From the NCBI RefSeq assembly GCF_014763045.1, contig NZ_JACTAG010000001.1, forward strand, positions 124,001 through 188,000: 64,000 bases of DNA. Direction: 5' to 3'. The first letter of the stretch is position 1, and every line of letters begins with the position of its first letter. This stretch comes from Sulfitobacter aestuariivivens (GTDB taxonomy: Bacteria; Pseudomonadota; Alphaproteobacteria; Rhodobacterales; Rhodobacteraceae). Below, piece by piece: positions 54,931 to 63,959 of this stretch. Made by a program: the position numbers and the translations under genes. The notes beneath the pieces are model-generated. The model was not told where the DNA came from. It worked only from the letters and a program-made list of their open reading frames with translations, and ran no database searches.

Positions 54931-55377
54931 GTGAAGAGCAGTTTGGTTGGCCTTGTAATGGCAACGATCATTTCAGGGCATGCCCTCGTAACGCAAGCAG
55001 CGGCACAGGACGGCGTGTTTTACGAATGCGATATGAACGTGAAGCTGCCCAATGGCTGGGTCTCGCCCAAGATCGGCATCGTGATTGATGTGGCGGGCAA
55101 GGTGCGCGTGATTGACAGCGTGACGCTGAATTTCCTGAAAGCGCCGGCAAAGGCAGGTCGCATGGACAAGGGCAACAAGATGCGTCTGACGTGGTCCATA
55201 CCCGCGGCGACCGACAGCAGAGGTCAACGTATCCCAACGTTTCGGTATGTCGCCAATCTTGACCGTGACACCGGGGCGATCCGTGTGATCGCCAAGCCGA
55301 CAGGCGCGCCTCAAAGCTGGCGGGGCAAGGGAACCTGCAAGACCCGCTCAGGCCCGCCGCCCAAAATCCTGCGATAG
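54931..55377 (+). CDS. Secreted protein of unknown function
   Basis: This 148-residue protein starts with GTG 54931, nine bases after AGGAG. A signal peptide covers residues 1-24 (SLVGLVMATIISGHALV, cut after QAAA). The mature part begins with VFYECDMN, has alternating strands, and ends in a basic, Pro/Lys-rich tail with KGTCKTRSGPPPK. Two Cys (about 33 and 138) could pair. I do not recognise the family. It stands alone between soxG and sodB, without clear link to either. Confidence 0.75.
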   Translation: MKSSLVGLVMATIISGHALVTQAAAQDGVFYECDMNVKLPNGWVSPKIGIVIDVAGKVRVIDSVTLNFLKAPAKAGRMDKGNKMRLTWSIPAATDSRGQRIPTFRYVANLDRDTGAIRVIAKPTGAPQSWRGKGTCKTRSGPPPKILR

Positions 55378-55515
55378 CGCTGCCGTGATCCGCCATCCGA
55401 ATAAGGGCGGCCAAAGCGCATATTTCATAGTCTATCGTTCCCGAATGACTTGACCTTCTGCTCTTACGGGCTTTCTTGTGCGTCATGCTCACTGAAATAC
55501 AAGGAGGGCCCCAGA

Positions 55516-56115
55516 ATGGCTTTTGAACTTCCCGATCTTCCATATGCACACGACGCGCTGGCATCCAAAGGGATGTCCAAGGAAACGCTCGAGTATCATC
55601 ACGACAAGCACCACAATGCCTATGTCACAAATGGCAACAAGGCGATCGAAGGCACCGAGTGGGAAGGTAAATCCCTCGAAGAGATCATCAAGGGCACATA
55701 TGATGCCGGTGCTGTTGCGCAAAGCGGCATCTTCAACAACATCTCGCAGCTGTGGAACCACAACCAGTTTTGGGAGATGATGGGCCCCGGCGATGCGGGC
55801 ATGCCCGGTGAACTGGAGAAGGCGATCGTCGAAAGCTTTGGCTCTGTCGACAAGATGAAGGACGAGTTCAAGGCAGCAGGCGCGGGCCAGTTCGGCTCTG
55901 GCTGGGCGTGGCTGGTCAAGGATACCGACGGCGGTCTGAAAGTCACCAACACGGAGAACGGTGTCAATCCGGTCTGCTTTGGTCAAACGGCGCTGCTGGG
56001 CTGTGATGTATGGGAGCACTCCTATTACATCGATTTCCGTAATGCGCGGCCGGATTACCTCAGCAATTTCCTCGACAACCTGGTCAACTGGGAAAATGTC
56101 GCTTCGCGGATGTAA
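55516..56115 (+). CDS. sodB: Iron superoxide dismutase
   Basis: A 199-residue enzyme converting superoxide to peroxide and oxygen in the cytosol. Metal ligands are visible: His in YHHDKHHNAYV (about 27), His in WNHNQFW (about 79), and Asp and His in CDVWEHSYYIDF (about 161 and 165). The Gln in NNISQLWNH is the iron-type position. AAGGAGG precedes ATG 55516; the frame upstream is open but unlikely. A good terminator follows. Divergence or operon partners are absent, so it is a single-gene unit. Confidence 0.96.
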   Translation: MAFELPDLPYAHDALASKGMSKETLEYHHDKHHNAYVTNGNKAIEGTEWEGKSLEEIIKGTYDAGAVAQSGIFNNISQLWNHNQFWEMMGPGDAGMPGELEKAIVESFGSVDKMKDEFKAAGAGQFGSGWAWLVKDTDGGLKVTNTENGVNPVCFGQTALLGCDVWEHSYYIDFRNARPDYLSNFLDNLVNWENVASRM

Positions 56116-56151
56116 ACCCGTATGCACGTCGCGCTCATGCGCTAGAGATTG

Positions 56152-56180
56152 GCCCCGCGATTAAGTCTCGCGGGGCTTTT
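56152..56180 (+). terminator. Rho-independent terminator after sodB
   Basis: GCCCCGCGA (56152-56160) pairs with TCGCGGGGC (56168-56176) across a seven-base loop and is followed by TTTT. It lies 37 bases after the sodB stop. Confidence 0.88.
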
Positions 56181-56395
56181 CTGTTGGAACTGTCCTGATC
56201 CCCAAGGCGTTGATCCGGGGACGGTAGGTTGCCGGGAGGTCGATCAGGCCAAACGATCCTGCGCATGGTCTGGCCAGGCACTATGACGCGACAATCCTAA
56301 AGGCAATGACGCAGGTCAGCCAGATGGGTTCTGCGTTTCAAAGGCTCGCACCTTGAATGTGTGCGCACGAAAATCCACAGCATGGGAGAAACTGA

Positions 56396-56851
56396 ATGAC
56401 ACATTTGAGAAACGGCACGTGGGTGTTGGTTGCAGACGGTGAAAAGGCCCTGTTCCTTGTGAACCAGACCGATGGCGAAAACCCGTTTCTGGATGTGATG
56501 CGCCGAGAAGAACAGGAAAATCCTCCGAACCGAGAACAGGCTGCGAATGAGCGGGGCAGGTTCAGTGATGGCCCGTCCGGGCATCGGTCGGCTGTGGAGG
56601 ATACGGACTGGCATCAGCTTGCGAAAGACCGCTTTGCCAAGGATATGGCCGATATCCTTTACAAGGAAGCGCATGCGGGCAATTTCGATCATATCGTGCT
56701 GGTGGCCGACCCCGGCACGCTGGGCGAGTTGCGCGCGGAATTGCATCAGGTTGTTACTGAAAAAGTGATCGGCGAAGTGCCAAAGACCCTTACAAACCAC
56801 CCAATCGACGAGATTGAAAAGATCGTTGCAAAGGACCTGCAAGTTACCTGA
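56396..56851 (+). CDS. Host-attachment family protein
   Basis: This 151-residue soluble protein belongs to the family annotated as required for attachment to host cells, first described in plant-associated alphaproteobacteria. Family features are the N-terminal TWVLVADGEKALFLVN, a middle GHRSAVEDTDWHQLAKDRFAKD and the FDHIVLVADPGTLGELR block, with a C-terminal helix. This fold is related to RNase E/eRF1-like domains. GGGAGAA precedes ATG 56396. A role in attachment is inherited annotation and not shown by sequence. Confidence 0.87.
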   Translation: MTHLRNGTWVLVADGEKALFLVNQTDGENPFLDVMRREEQENPPNREQAANERGRFSDGPSGHRSAVEDTDWHQLAKDRFAKDMADILYKEAHAGNFDHIVLVADPGTLGELRAELHQVVTEKVIGEVPKTLTNHPIDEIEKIVAKDLQVT

Positions 56852-56919
56852 TGTTGCGAGGGTAGGGACAAGCGGCTACGCTTTGCCGTCTGGTTCCTCT
56901 TTTCAGTACTGGTGCTTTC

Positions 56920-57840
56920 ATGTCCGACGCGACCAAAGGCCTGATCGCGATGATCGGCGCCTGCATCATATGGGGTTTGTCTCCCATCGCTTTCCGGGCC
57001 ATGACAGGCATCCCGCCGCTCGAAGTGCTTGCGCACAGAGGTATCTGGTCATTGGTCATCTTTGCCGTTGTTTTGCTTTTGCAGGGCCGGATCTTCGAGC
57101 TTTGGACAGCCCTGACGCATCGTCAAAATCTGCTGCTGATTTCGACGGCTGCCTGCCTGATCATGGGGGGGTGGTGGTTGTTTATCTGGGCCGTTCAGAC
57201 CGGAAAGACCACACAGACCGCGCTGGGATTCTACATTTTCCCTCTTGTGGCAGTTTTGTTTGGCAGGGTGATCTTTGGGGAGCGTTTGTCACCGCTGAGA
57301 TGGGCTGCTGTGGCCATGGTGGGGCTTGCCGCGCTATTGCTAACCTACGGAGCCGGTACTGCACCTTGGATTGCGCTGATCCTGGCGACAAATTTTGCCC
57401 TCTATGGCGTGATCAAGAAACGGCTGGACATGGGGCCTGTGGTATCTGTCACCGCCGAGGTGCTGATCATGGCGCCAGTTTTGGTGCTGATATTGTGGCA
57501 ATCGAGCCACAATAGTGCGGGGCATTTTGGCGGCTGGAATAGCGATACCGCGCTGCTGATCTTTGCCGGGCCGCTCACCGCCATACCGCTTATCCTGTTT
57601 AGCTACGCCACGCGCCGACTGACAATGACGAGCACGGGGCTGATCAGCTATATCAATCCGACGCTGCAGTTTTTCTGCGCGGTCGCCTTGTTCATGGAGC
57701 CTTTCACGACCTGGCACGGGGTCGCATTCGCGCTGATCTGGGCCGCGCTGGCGCTCTATTCCTGGGCAAGCTATGGGGCGGAAAACGCGGCCACCAGGCC
57801 CGCCAGTGCTGCGTCCGCATCCGGCACAAGGTCAAGATAA
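56920..57840 (+). CDS. rarD: RarD-type EamA family transporter
   Basis: This 306-residue drug/metabolite superfamily transporter has ten predicted helices in two EamA repeats. RarD signatures are IIWGLSPIAFRAM near residue 17, PPLEVLAHRGIWSL near 32-45 and the TQTALGFYIFPLV block near 93. It has C-terminal STGLISYINPTLQFF near 246. The last 23 residues are Ala/Ser/Arg-rich, hydrophilic, and lie opposite the convergent LOG gene (70-base overlap), an unusual extension. Substrate unknown; related proteins were linked to chloramphenicol resistance. Confidence 0.9.
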   Translation: MSDATKGLIAMIGACIIWGLSPIAFRAMTGIPPLEVLAHRGIWSLVIFAVVLLLQGRIFELWTALTHRQNLLLISTAACLIMGGWWLFIWAVQTGKTTQTALGFYIFPLVAVLFGRVIFGERLSPLRWAAVAMVGLAALLLTYGAGTAPWIALILATNFALYGVIKKRLDMGPVVSVTAEVLIMAPVLVLILWQSSHNSAGHFGGWNSDTALLIFAGPLTAIPLILFSYATRRLTMTSTGLISYINPTLQFFCAVALFMEPFTTWHGVAFALIWAALALYSWASYGAENAATRPASAASASGTRSR

Positions 57841-58328
57841 TCCAGCAGTGTCACGTCAGCGAATTCCTGCGTCACCACGTGGTTCATCAGGTCCATTAAT
57901 GGGTCCCAATATCCGTTTGTATTCACAAGAAAAACCGGCTTTTTGTGCAGGCCAAGCTGGCGCCATGTCAGGACCTCAAAGAGCTCATCCAGTGACCCGG
58001 CGCCGCCCGGCAGCACGACCACGGCATCACTGTTCATGAACATCACTTTTTTGCGCTCGTGCATTGTTTCAGTGATGATGTAAGAGGTCAGATCGGTCTT
58101 GCCGACCTCCCAATCCACCAGATGCTTGGGGATTACGCCAAAGGTATCCGCACCGGCTTTCTGGGCGCTGCGCGCAACGCTTCCCATGAGCCCGACATCG
58201 CCTGCGCCGTAGACCAGCCGCCAGCCGTGTGCGGCAAGGCCCGCGCCCACAGCCTCGGCATCGACGGTATATGCAGGATCTGTGCCGGGTCTCGAACCGC
58301 AGTAAACGCAAACCGATTTTGCCGTCAT
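57771..58328 (-). CDS. LOG-family (TIGR00730) nucleoside-monophosphate phosphoribohydrolase
   Basis: This 185-residue Rossmann-fold protein belongs to the family containing plant and bacterial cytokinin riboside 5'-monophosphate phosphoribohydrolase. It has SVCVYCGSRPG at residues 5-15 and the active-site motif PGGAGSLDE near 109-117, with MHERKKVMF just before. The motif has Ser where many members have Thr (PGGxGTxxE). I set the start at ATG 58328; the open frame upstream reaches 58907 but is antisense to the LysM gene. It overlaps the 3' end of rarD by 70 bases. Confidence 0.9.
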   Translation of the reverse strand: MTAKSVCVYCGSRPGTDPAYTVDAEAVGAGLAAHGWRLVYGAGDVGLMGSVARSAQKAGADTFGVIPKHLVDWEVGKTDLTSYIITETMHERKKVMFMNSDAVVVLPGGAGSLDELFEVLTWRQLGLHKKPVFLVNTNGYWDPLMDLMNHVVTQEFADVTLLDYLDLVPDADAALAGLVAAFSAP

Positions 58329-58434
58329 GACAGGGCCTTTCAGGATCGAGGAAAAAATACAGGCGTGATGTGCTGTGTTTTGACCCGTGTTATCGCGCTT
58401 GTTAAAGAGGCTCAACCAGGGGGGACGCAATCGG

Positions 58435-59898
58435 ATGAGCATATTCTCAGGCAGACTGGGAGTTTTCCTTGCTGCTGTTGCGGGCGCCGTCGTCGTGACA
58501 GCTGCCGCATATTTCGAATTTGGCCGCACGGCTGAGACGCCGCCGGCGCCGTTGGTCGCCGTAGCCCCCGAGGTCAACGCGCCGCAAAGCGCTGTCGAAG
58601 AAGAGACCACCGAGCCGGTCATCGCAACAGCCGAGCCGGAAGAAGTGGTCATAGACGACGCGACACCACCTGATAGAAAGGAAGCTGCAAGCGCAGCTGA
58701 TGATGCCGCAGATCCGGCGGTTGATGAAGCCAGCATTGCGGCGCAAATCCAGCACCCCAGCTTTGACGAAGTGCGGCGCGAAGCGGATGGAATGACCGTC
58801 ATCGCGGGGCAGGGCGCGCCGGGCGCGGATGTGCAGATATTGCTGGATGGCACAGAGGTGTCCCGCACACAAACTGATGGTTCGGGAAAATTTGCGACGC
58901 TCGTCATGATTGCGCCGGATGGGCAAGGTCACGTGTTGTCTTTGCGCCAGTCGGTGGACGGGGAAGAGCAAGCCTCGGTTGATCAGATCATTCTGGCACC
59001 GCTGGACCCGCCGGTGATTGTTGCCGAAGCGAGTACGGAGGACCCTGCGCAACCGGTAACGGCACAGGCTGACGCTGTGGAAGAAACGAATGCAGCTGAG
59101 CCAGTAGTGGTGGCGTCAGAGACCAAGCAGGAAGAAGCGGAAAGCGTGCAGACTGCGCAGGCAACGCAGGTACCGGCACCTGTTACCGATGAAGCAGTGC
59201 AGACGCCAGTTGATGAAGACAGGGCTGCTGCTCCGGTCCAGACCGCAGAGCCTGTCGCGGAAGAAACCGTCGCAGCAACCCAAGACACGTCCGCGCAGGT
59301 CGTGCAGACAGACGAAAACGACGAAGCGGAACCGCAATTGGCTGACGCGGAGACTTCAGCGAACCAAGAGGTTGCGGTCTTGAAGACCGGTGAGGACGGG
59401 GTGGAGTTGCTCAACACCGCCCCACCAGAAGTCATGGCCAATGTCGAGCTTGATACAATCAGCTATACTGATGTTGGCGAAGTCCAGCTATCGGGGCGGG
59501 CGCAACCGGATACGAAAACCGTCCGAGTCTACCTCGACAACGCTTCTATTGTGAACCTGGCAGTGGATAGTGCCGGACGCTGGCGGGGCGATCTGCCCGA
59601 CGTGGACGAAGGCATTTATACGCTGCGGGTCGATGAAGTGGCTGCCGACGGTCGTGTCACCAGTCGCGTGGAAACACCATTCAAGCGCGAGTCGCCTGCG
59701 GTGCTGGCAAGTGCAGCAGCTGAGCAAGCAGGGCCGCTCAAGAAAATCACGGTTCAGAAGGGGGCAACCCTCTGGGCCATCGCAAACGAGCGCTATGGCG
59801 ACGGGCTGCTCTATGTGCGGGTTTTTGACGCCAACAAGAGTGATATCCGCGATCCTGATCTCATCTACCCCGGGCAGGTTTTCGATTTACCGGACTGA
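58435..59898 (+). CDS. LysM protein with membrane anchor and acidic low-complexity linker
   Basis: This 487-residue protein has one N-terminal membrane helix at about residues 8-28 (GVFLAAVAGAVVVTAAAYF) and an Ala/Glu/Val/Pro-rich linker. An Ig-like module at about 110-190 (GQGAPGADVQILLDGTEV) precedes a second acidic stretch, a second Ig-like module at about 345-420 (VQLSGRAQPDTKTVRVYLD) and a C-terminal LysM domain at about 438-487 (ITVQKGATLWAIANERYGDG). It resembles LysM proteins that tie the inner membrane to peptidoglycan. I chose ATG 58435; GTG 58387 in frame is possible. Confidence 0.85.
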   Translation: MSIFSGRLGVFLAAVAGAVVVTAAAYFEFGRTAETPPAPLVAVAPEVNAPQSAVEEETTEPVIATAEPEEVVIDDATPPDRKEAASAADDAADPAVDEASIAAQIQHPSFDEVRREADGMTVIAGQGAPGADVQILLDGTEVSRTQTDGSGKFATLVMIAPDGQGHVLSLRQSVDGEEQASVDQIILAPLDPPVIVAEASTEDPAQPVTAQADAVEETNAAEPVVVASETKQEEAESVQTAQATQVPAPVTDEAVQTPVDEDRAAAPVQTAEPVAEETVAATQDTSAQVVQTDENDEAEPQLADAETSANQEVAVLKTGEDGVELLNTAPPEVMANVELDTISYTDVGEVQLSGRAQPDTKTVRVYLDNASIVNLAVDSAGRWRGDLPDVDEGIYTLRVDEVAADGRVTSRVETPFKRESPAVLASAAAEQAGPLKKITVQKGATLWAIANERYGDGLLYVRVFDANKSDIRDPDLIYPGQVFDLPD

Positions 59899-59981
59899 TC
59901 TATCTGTGTGGAATTCTGCGCCATCGCTGGCAAGTCCCGATTGGTCGACCTATGTAAGGGTCCAAGCGAATTGGAACATGC

Positions 59982-61838
59982 ATGCCCGCCGATACGACCT
60001 CTGCGCAACCTGCGCAAAATCCTGAGAACAAGCAGACCCTGACCGAAGAACAGTTGGCCGACCAGGCCGAGCGCCAGTCGGCGCTGATTGTTCTGCGTAA
60101 AGTCGCGCCGTATCTGTGGCCCGCCGACATGGCGTGGGTCAAGCGCCGCGTGGTTTGGGCGATGATTGCGCTCTTGGCGTCGAAACTGATCACCGTGGCC
60201 ACGCCCTTTTTCTACAAGGGCGCGGTTGATGCGCTGGCAGAGGAAGGCGTGCCCATGCTGGCCCTGGGGGCCGTAGGGCTTACGGTGGCCTACGGCGTGG
60301 CGCGTCTGATGGGCGTCGGTTTCCAGCAATTGCGTGATGCGATCTTTGCACGCGTGGGTCAGCGCGCGTTGCGCATGCTGGCGCTTGAGACGTTTGAGCA
60401 TATTCACAGGCTGTCTATGCGCTATCACATTACGCGCAAAACGGGTGGCCTGAGCCGCATCATCGAGCGCGGTGTGAAGGGCGTGGATTTTCTGCTGCGG
60501 TTCTTGTTGTTCTCAATCGGGCCGCTGATACTTGAATTGTTGCTGATCGGTATCGTCCTCGCCGTGGTGTTCGACATTTGGTATCTGGCCGCCGTTGCCG
60601 TGACGATTGCCCTTTATGTCTGGTTCACGTTCGCGATCACGGAATGGCGCGTAAAGCTACGCCGTCAGATGAATGATCAGGACACCGATGCAAACCAAAA
60701 GGCGATAGACAGCCTGCTGAATTATGAGACCGTGAAATATTTCGGCGCCGAGGGCCGGGAAGCGGCGCGGTATGACGCCGCTATGGAAGGGTACGAAGCC
60801 GCCGCGATCAAAACCAACTACTCGCTTGCCTTTTTGAACTTTGGTCAGTCGTTGATCATTACTTGTGGTTTGGTGGCCGTGATGGTGATGGCGGCTTACG
60901 GTGTACAATCTGGTTCGCTGACGGTGGGTGATTTTGTCATGGTCAACGCGTACATGATCCAGATAACCGTGCCACTGAACTTTCTGGGCACTGTCTACCG
61001 TGAAATCCGGCAGGCGCTTGTCGATATGGGCCAGATGTTCGGCCTGCTGGAACAACCGGCAGAGATTGCAGACAAACCCGACGCACCCGCGCTTGAAGTG
61101 ACGGGCGGGCAGGTGGTGCTTGAGAATGTGACTTTTGGTTATGATTCCGACCGCGTTATCCTTCGCGATGCCACGATCACGGCTGAGCCGGGTCAGACCG
61201 TGGCCATTGTCGGCTCTACCGGGTCTGGGAAGTCGACCATTGGGCGACTGCTGTTTCGGTTTTATGATGTTCAGGAAGGTGCCGTGAAAATCGACGGACA
61301 GGATGTGCGCGACGTCACGCAATTGAGCCTTCATCAGGCCATAGGCGTGGTGCCGCAGGACACGGTCTTGTTCAACGATACCATTGGGTACAATATTGCG
61401 TACGGGCGTGACGGGGCGACGCGGGCCGATATCGAAGCGGCCGCGCGGGATGCACAGATACATGATTTCATCATGACACTGCCGAACGGTTACGAGACAA
61501 CGGTGGGCGAGCGCGGGTTGAAACTTTCGGGCGGCGAAAAGCAGCGCGTCGGTATCGCGCGCACGTTGCTCAAGGACCCACCGATCCTGTTATTGGATGA
61601 AGCCACATCGGCGCTGGATTCTGATACAGAACATGAAATTCAGGACGCTCTGAACCGGGCCGGTCAGGGACGCACGGTGCTGACCATCGCACACCGGCTC
61701 AGCACCATTGCCGATGCGGACAAGATCGTCGTGTTGGAAAAGGGCCGTATCGTCGAACAGGGCAACCATGAGACCCTGCTGGCACAGGATGGGCGTTATG
61801 CCCAGCTATGGCACCGCCAGCAGGCCGAAGAGAGCTGA
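59982..61838 (+). CDS. Atm1-type ABC exporter (fused permease and ATPase)
   Basis: This 618-residue homodimeric half-transporter has a polar N-terminal tail, six membrane helices at about 45-330 and an ATPase domain at about 370-610. It has Walker A GSTGSGKST near 408, signature LSGGEKQRVGIAR near 513 and Walker B ILLLDEATSALD near 535. The loop NYETVKYFGAEGREAARYD is typical of Atm1/HMT1 relatives, which export glutathione-linked sulfur or heavy metals. Cargo not certain. Its stop overlaps the next gene by one base. Confidence 0.92.
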   Translation: MPADTTSAQPAQNPENKQTLTEEQLADQAERQSALIVLRKVAPYLWPADMAWVKRRVVWAMIALLASKLITVATPFFYKGAVDALAEEGVPMLALGAVGLTVAYGVARLMGVGFQQLRDAIFARVGQRALRMLALETFEHIHRLSMRYHITRKTGGLSRIIERGVKGVDFLLRFLLFSIGPLILELLLIGIVLAVVFDIWYLAAVAVTIALYVWFTFAITEWRVKLRRQMNDQDTDANQKAIDSLLNYETVKYFGAEGREAARYDAAMEGYEAAAIKTNYSLAFLNFGQSLIITCGLVAVMVMAAYGVQSGSLTVGDFVMVNAYMIQITVPLNFLGTVYREIRQALVDMGQMFGLLEQPAEIADKPDAPALEVTGGQVVLENVTFGYDSDRVILRDATITAEPGQTVAIVGSTGSGKSTIGRLLFRFYDVQEGAVKIDGQDVRDVTQLSLHQAIGVVPQDTVLFNDTIGYNIAYGRDGATRADIEAAARDAQIHDFIMTLPNGYETTVGERGLKLSGGEKQRVGIARTLLKDPPILLLDEATSALDSDTEHEIQDALNRAGQGRTVLTIAHRLSTIADADKIVVLEKGRIVEQGNHETLLAQDGRYAQLWHRQQAEES

Positions 61839-62185
61839 TGCCGCGCAAGGACTATCCGACCACCCCCGACGGTCGCTATTTTGTAGCAAAATCGCGATTG
61901 TGGCGGTGTACGGATCCGGGCCTGGGCGAGAGTGAACGACGCGCAGCCATCAAAGCGCTGATGCAGGCGCGTTTGCGCGTAAAACATGCCACGGACGAAG
62001 CCGAAACACGCGCGGCACGGTCCGCCGTAGACATCGCGAAACGCGCATTGGGCGAACGTGGGCCGGTCTGGTGGGACGATGGCGCGCCAGATGAGGGTGG
62101 TAAGCACCCCAAGAATTCGGGTTACGCGCATTGGTGGCGGTCGCTGGACAAGGCGATGCAGGCCAAGGGCGAGGGGCGAAATTAA
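61838..62185 (+). CDS. Conserved small cytosolic protein, function unknown
   Basis: A 115-residue basic protein with Tyr-Pro-Thr-Thr-Pro-Asp-Gly-Arg-Tyr-Phe-Val near the start, a charged helical middle (ERRAAIKALMQARLRVKHATDEAETRA in pieces) and a Trp-rich C-terminal half (GPVWWDDGAPDEGG, YAHWWRSL). It starts at the ATG overlapping the stop of the ABC exporter (TGATG), so it is translated with it. I recall similar proteins in Rhodobacteraceae, sometimes mislabelled as Tol-related. No motif supports that. No catalytic pattern seen. Confidence 0.7.
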   Translation: MPRKDYPTTPDGRYFVAKSRLWRCTDPGLGESERRAAIKALMQARLRVKHATDEAETRAARSAVDIAKRALGERGPVWWDDGAPDEGGKHPKNSGYAHWWRSLDKAMQAKGEGRN

Positions 62186-62931
62186 GCCGCAGCATCCTCC
62201 AGAAACCTGCGCGTGGCCTCGTCCGTCGGGAAAAATAGCTCAATCTTCAACGCGTCCAGCAAAACATCTTCGGGCGTGCCGAACTGTGCAATTGTTCCAA
62301 AGAGTGACAGATGCTGATCGCCCAGACAAAGGATCAGGGGCACAACCGCGCCCGCAGCTTGTCCGGTTGGCTTGCCAACTTTTGCGAGATCGGCTGCGAC
62401 CCTATCAAATGCCGGAATGCCACCTTGAGCGGCGCTCTCGGTGCGCAGGCGCAAGGCGCTGTGATGGGCAACCTCGGCCCAGTTCTCGACAACCTGCGGC
62501 ATCACGTCTGACGTGAGCAGGTCCAGCAGGCTGTCTCCTTCTCTGAGGCCCAGAAGTCCGTATAGATGCGCCGCCGGTCAATTTAGCTGCAGAATGCGCC
62601 ACGAGGCATCAAGGGCAAGGGCGGGGTAGGGCGCATGAACCTGAAGCGTATGAGAGATTGCCGCCCGTATCGGTGCCATATCGGCGTCTTCCCAAGCACG
62701 TGCGGGAAATCTCGGCGCAAACCCCGCATGTGTCAGCAGCGTATTGCGCGCAGTCAGCGGCAGATCCATCGCGTCACCAAGACGGCGGATCATATCCCGG
62801 CTGGGTTGCGCACGCCCTGTCTCCAGAAACGAGATATGCCGGGCGGAAACATCAGCCTCCAGTGATAAATCAAGCTGGCTGAAACGTCGTGACTGGCGCC
62901 AGTCACGCAGGGTCTGGGCAAACTGCGTCAT
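62182..62931 (-). pseudogene. XRE regulator with MmyB-like C-terminal domain, broken by an in-frame TGA
   Basis: Read through, this is a 249-codon regulator: an N-terminal helix-turn-helix (about residues 1-65, SQLDLSLEADVSARHISFLETG) and a MmyB-like ligand-binding C-terminal part (VPLILCLGDQHLSLFGTIAQFGT). The frame has one TGA at 62578-62580 after codon 117 (QLN, then stop, then PAAHLYGLLGL). The reading frame before and after is the same, so a single substitution explains it (for example CGA to TGA). The upstream part alone keeps the DNA-binding domain. It may be a true pseudogene, a truncated active repressor or a sequencing error. Confidence 0.85.
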
Positions 62932-62956
62932 GGCATCACCCTACCTGCGGAAACTC

Positions 62957-63015
62957 GCGTTGCCCATTACCTGCGAAGTAATTGCGAGGATGACCTTAGC
63001 CGGTCTAGGCAACGC
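62957..63015. promoter_or_regulatory. Candidate operator region between the XRE pseudogene and the membrane gene
   Basis: The divergent gap carries GCGTTGCC (62957-62964) and its inverse GGCAACGC (63008-63015), and between them ATTAC-N7-GTAAT (62966-62982). Such palindromes are typical binding sites for XRE regulators of the neighbouring gene. Not tested; by-eye only. Confidence 0.35.
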
Positions 63016-63042
63016 AATGTTCATTCAAAAGAAAGTGAAGTC

Positions 63043-63384
63043 ATGACATATCTACGCACTGGTCTGATCGCGATGTGCGCGCTATTGGCGACATACACGC
63101 TGATCGTTGTTTTCCGTGAGGGTACGGGCCTTGTCGCAGTCTTCTTCGGCGATCTGATTTCCGTCACGTGGCGTGGTCAGTTCAATCTGGACTTTGCATG
63201 CTACCTTATGCTGTCTGCGCTCTGGGTGGCATGGCGCAGCGGTTTTAAGGCCGCAGGCATTTTCACCGCCCTTATCGCATCGGTCGTGGGTATGCTGTTC
63301 TTTGCGCCCCTTGTGCTGGTCTACGCATCGCGCGCAAGCGGGGACCTGAAGAAACTCCTCTTGGGTGTTCACGCCAGTTCGTGA
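63043..63384 (+). CDS. Small membrane protein divergent from the XRE regulator
   Basis: This 113-residue protein has three predicted helices, at about 5-23, 46-62 and 68-95. Charged loops include RGQFNLDFACYLM. It has an ATG directly after GAAGTC and weak SD (AAAGTGAAG). I recall relatives in Rhodobacteraceae next to XRE regulators, as here. The divergent regulator is broken in this strain, so expression control of this gene may be altered. Function unknown. Confidence 0.75.
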   Translation: MTYLRTGLIAMCALLATYTLIVVFREGTGLVAVFFGDLISVTWRGQFNLDFACYLMLSALWVAWRSGFKAAGIFTALIASVVGMLFFAPLVLVYASRASGDLKKLLLGVHASS

Positions 63385-63506
63385 GGGTGGCATTGCCTGC
63401 CATGCGACTGTTTTCCAAAGGGCCTCAACGATAACGCCGACACCAGCTTTGGCCCGGTCTATCCAAACAATGGGACGATTTTGGCCCGCCGCCGCCCGGT
63501 CAGGGT

Positions 63507-63959
63507 TCATTCTTCCGCAATGGCCTTTGACGTCAGCTTGTCCAACGCGCCGGTCATCTTGGCGATGTATTCCGCATCCGCGGGCAGGCCATGGGCGGCA
63601 GCCAGATCAACAGGCGCGTGGTATGTCAGATGCACAACGCCCTCTCCGTCTGCGTAGGCCAGGACACGCAGCGGTAAATCAAGGCCAGCCGTCTGGTTGC
63701 CCTGCATCGCGGGGGTCCCCAGCTTGGGATTGCCAAAGATCAGAAGCTGCGTGGGCCGCAGTTCCATCTCTACCTTTGCTGCTCCGGCTGCATGATCGAC
63801 GCGGGCAAAGACTGTGGCACCTGCGCCTTCAACGGCGCTTGCAAGACGGTCGATGGTCTCCGAGACAGAATGCGGGCTGACTTTCTCGATCATCTCTGCT
63901 GAGGCGGGCAGGGCAAGCGTGGCTGCGGTGACGGCGGCAACAAGGGCTGCACGTTTCAT
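63507..63959 (-). CDS. DUF302 periplasmic protein
   Basis: This 150-residue exported protein has a signal peptide at residues 1-21 (MKRAALVAAVTAATL, cut after ASA). It is followed by the DUF302 domain: helix SVSETIDRLASAVEGAGATVFARVDH in pieces, strand LLIFGNPKLGTPAMQ, and LDLPLRVLAYADGEGVVHLTY. This is the usual single-domain form. AGGAGACA precedes ATG 63959. Function of the family is undefined. It lies alone near the window edge, with no partner visible. Confidence 0.88.
   Translation of the reverse strand: MKRAALVAAVTAATLALPASAEMIEKVSPHSVSETIDRLASAVEGAGATVFARVDHAAGAAKVEMELRPTQLLIFGNPKLGTPAMQGNQTAGLDLPLRVLAYADGEGVVHLTYHAPVDLAAAHGLPADAEYIAKMTGALDKLTSKAIAEE

Noticed and set aside
63365..63880. 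171-codon plus-strand frame near the right end
   Set aside because: Mostly antisense to the DUF302 gene, which has a signal peptide, a ribosome site and a known domain.
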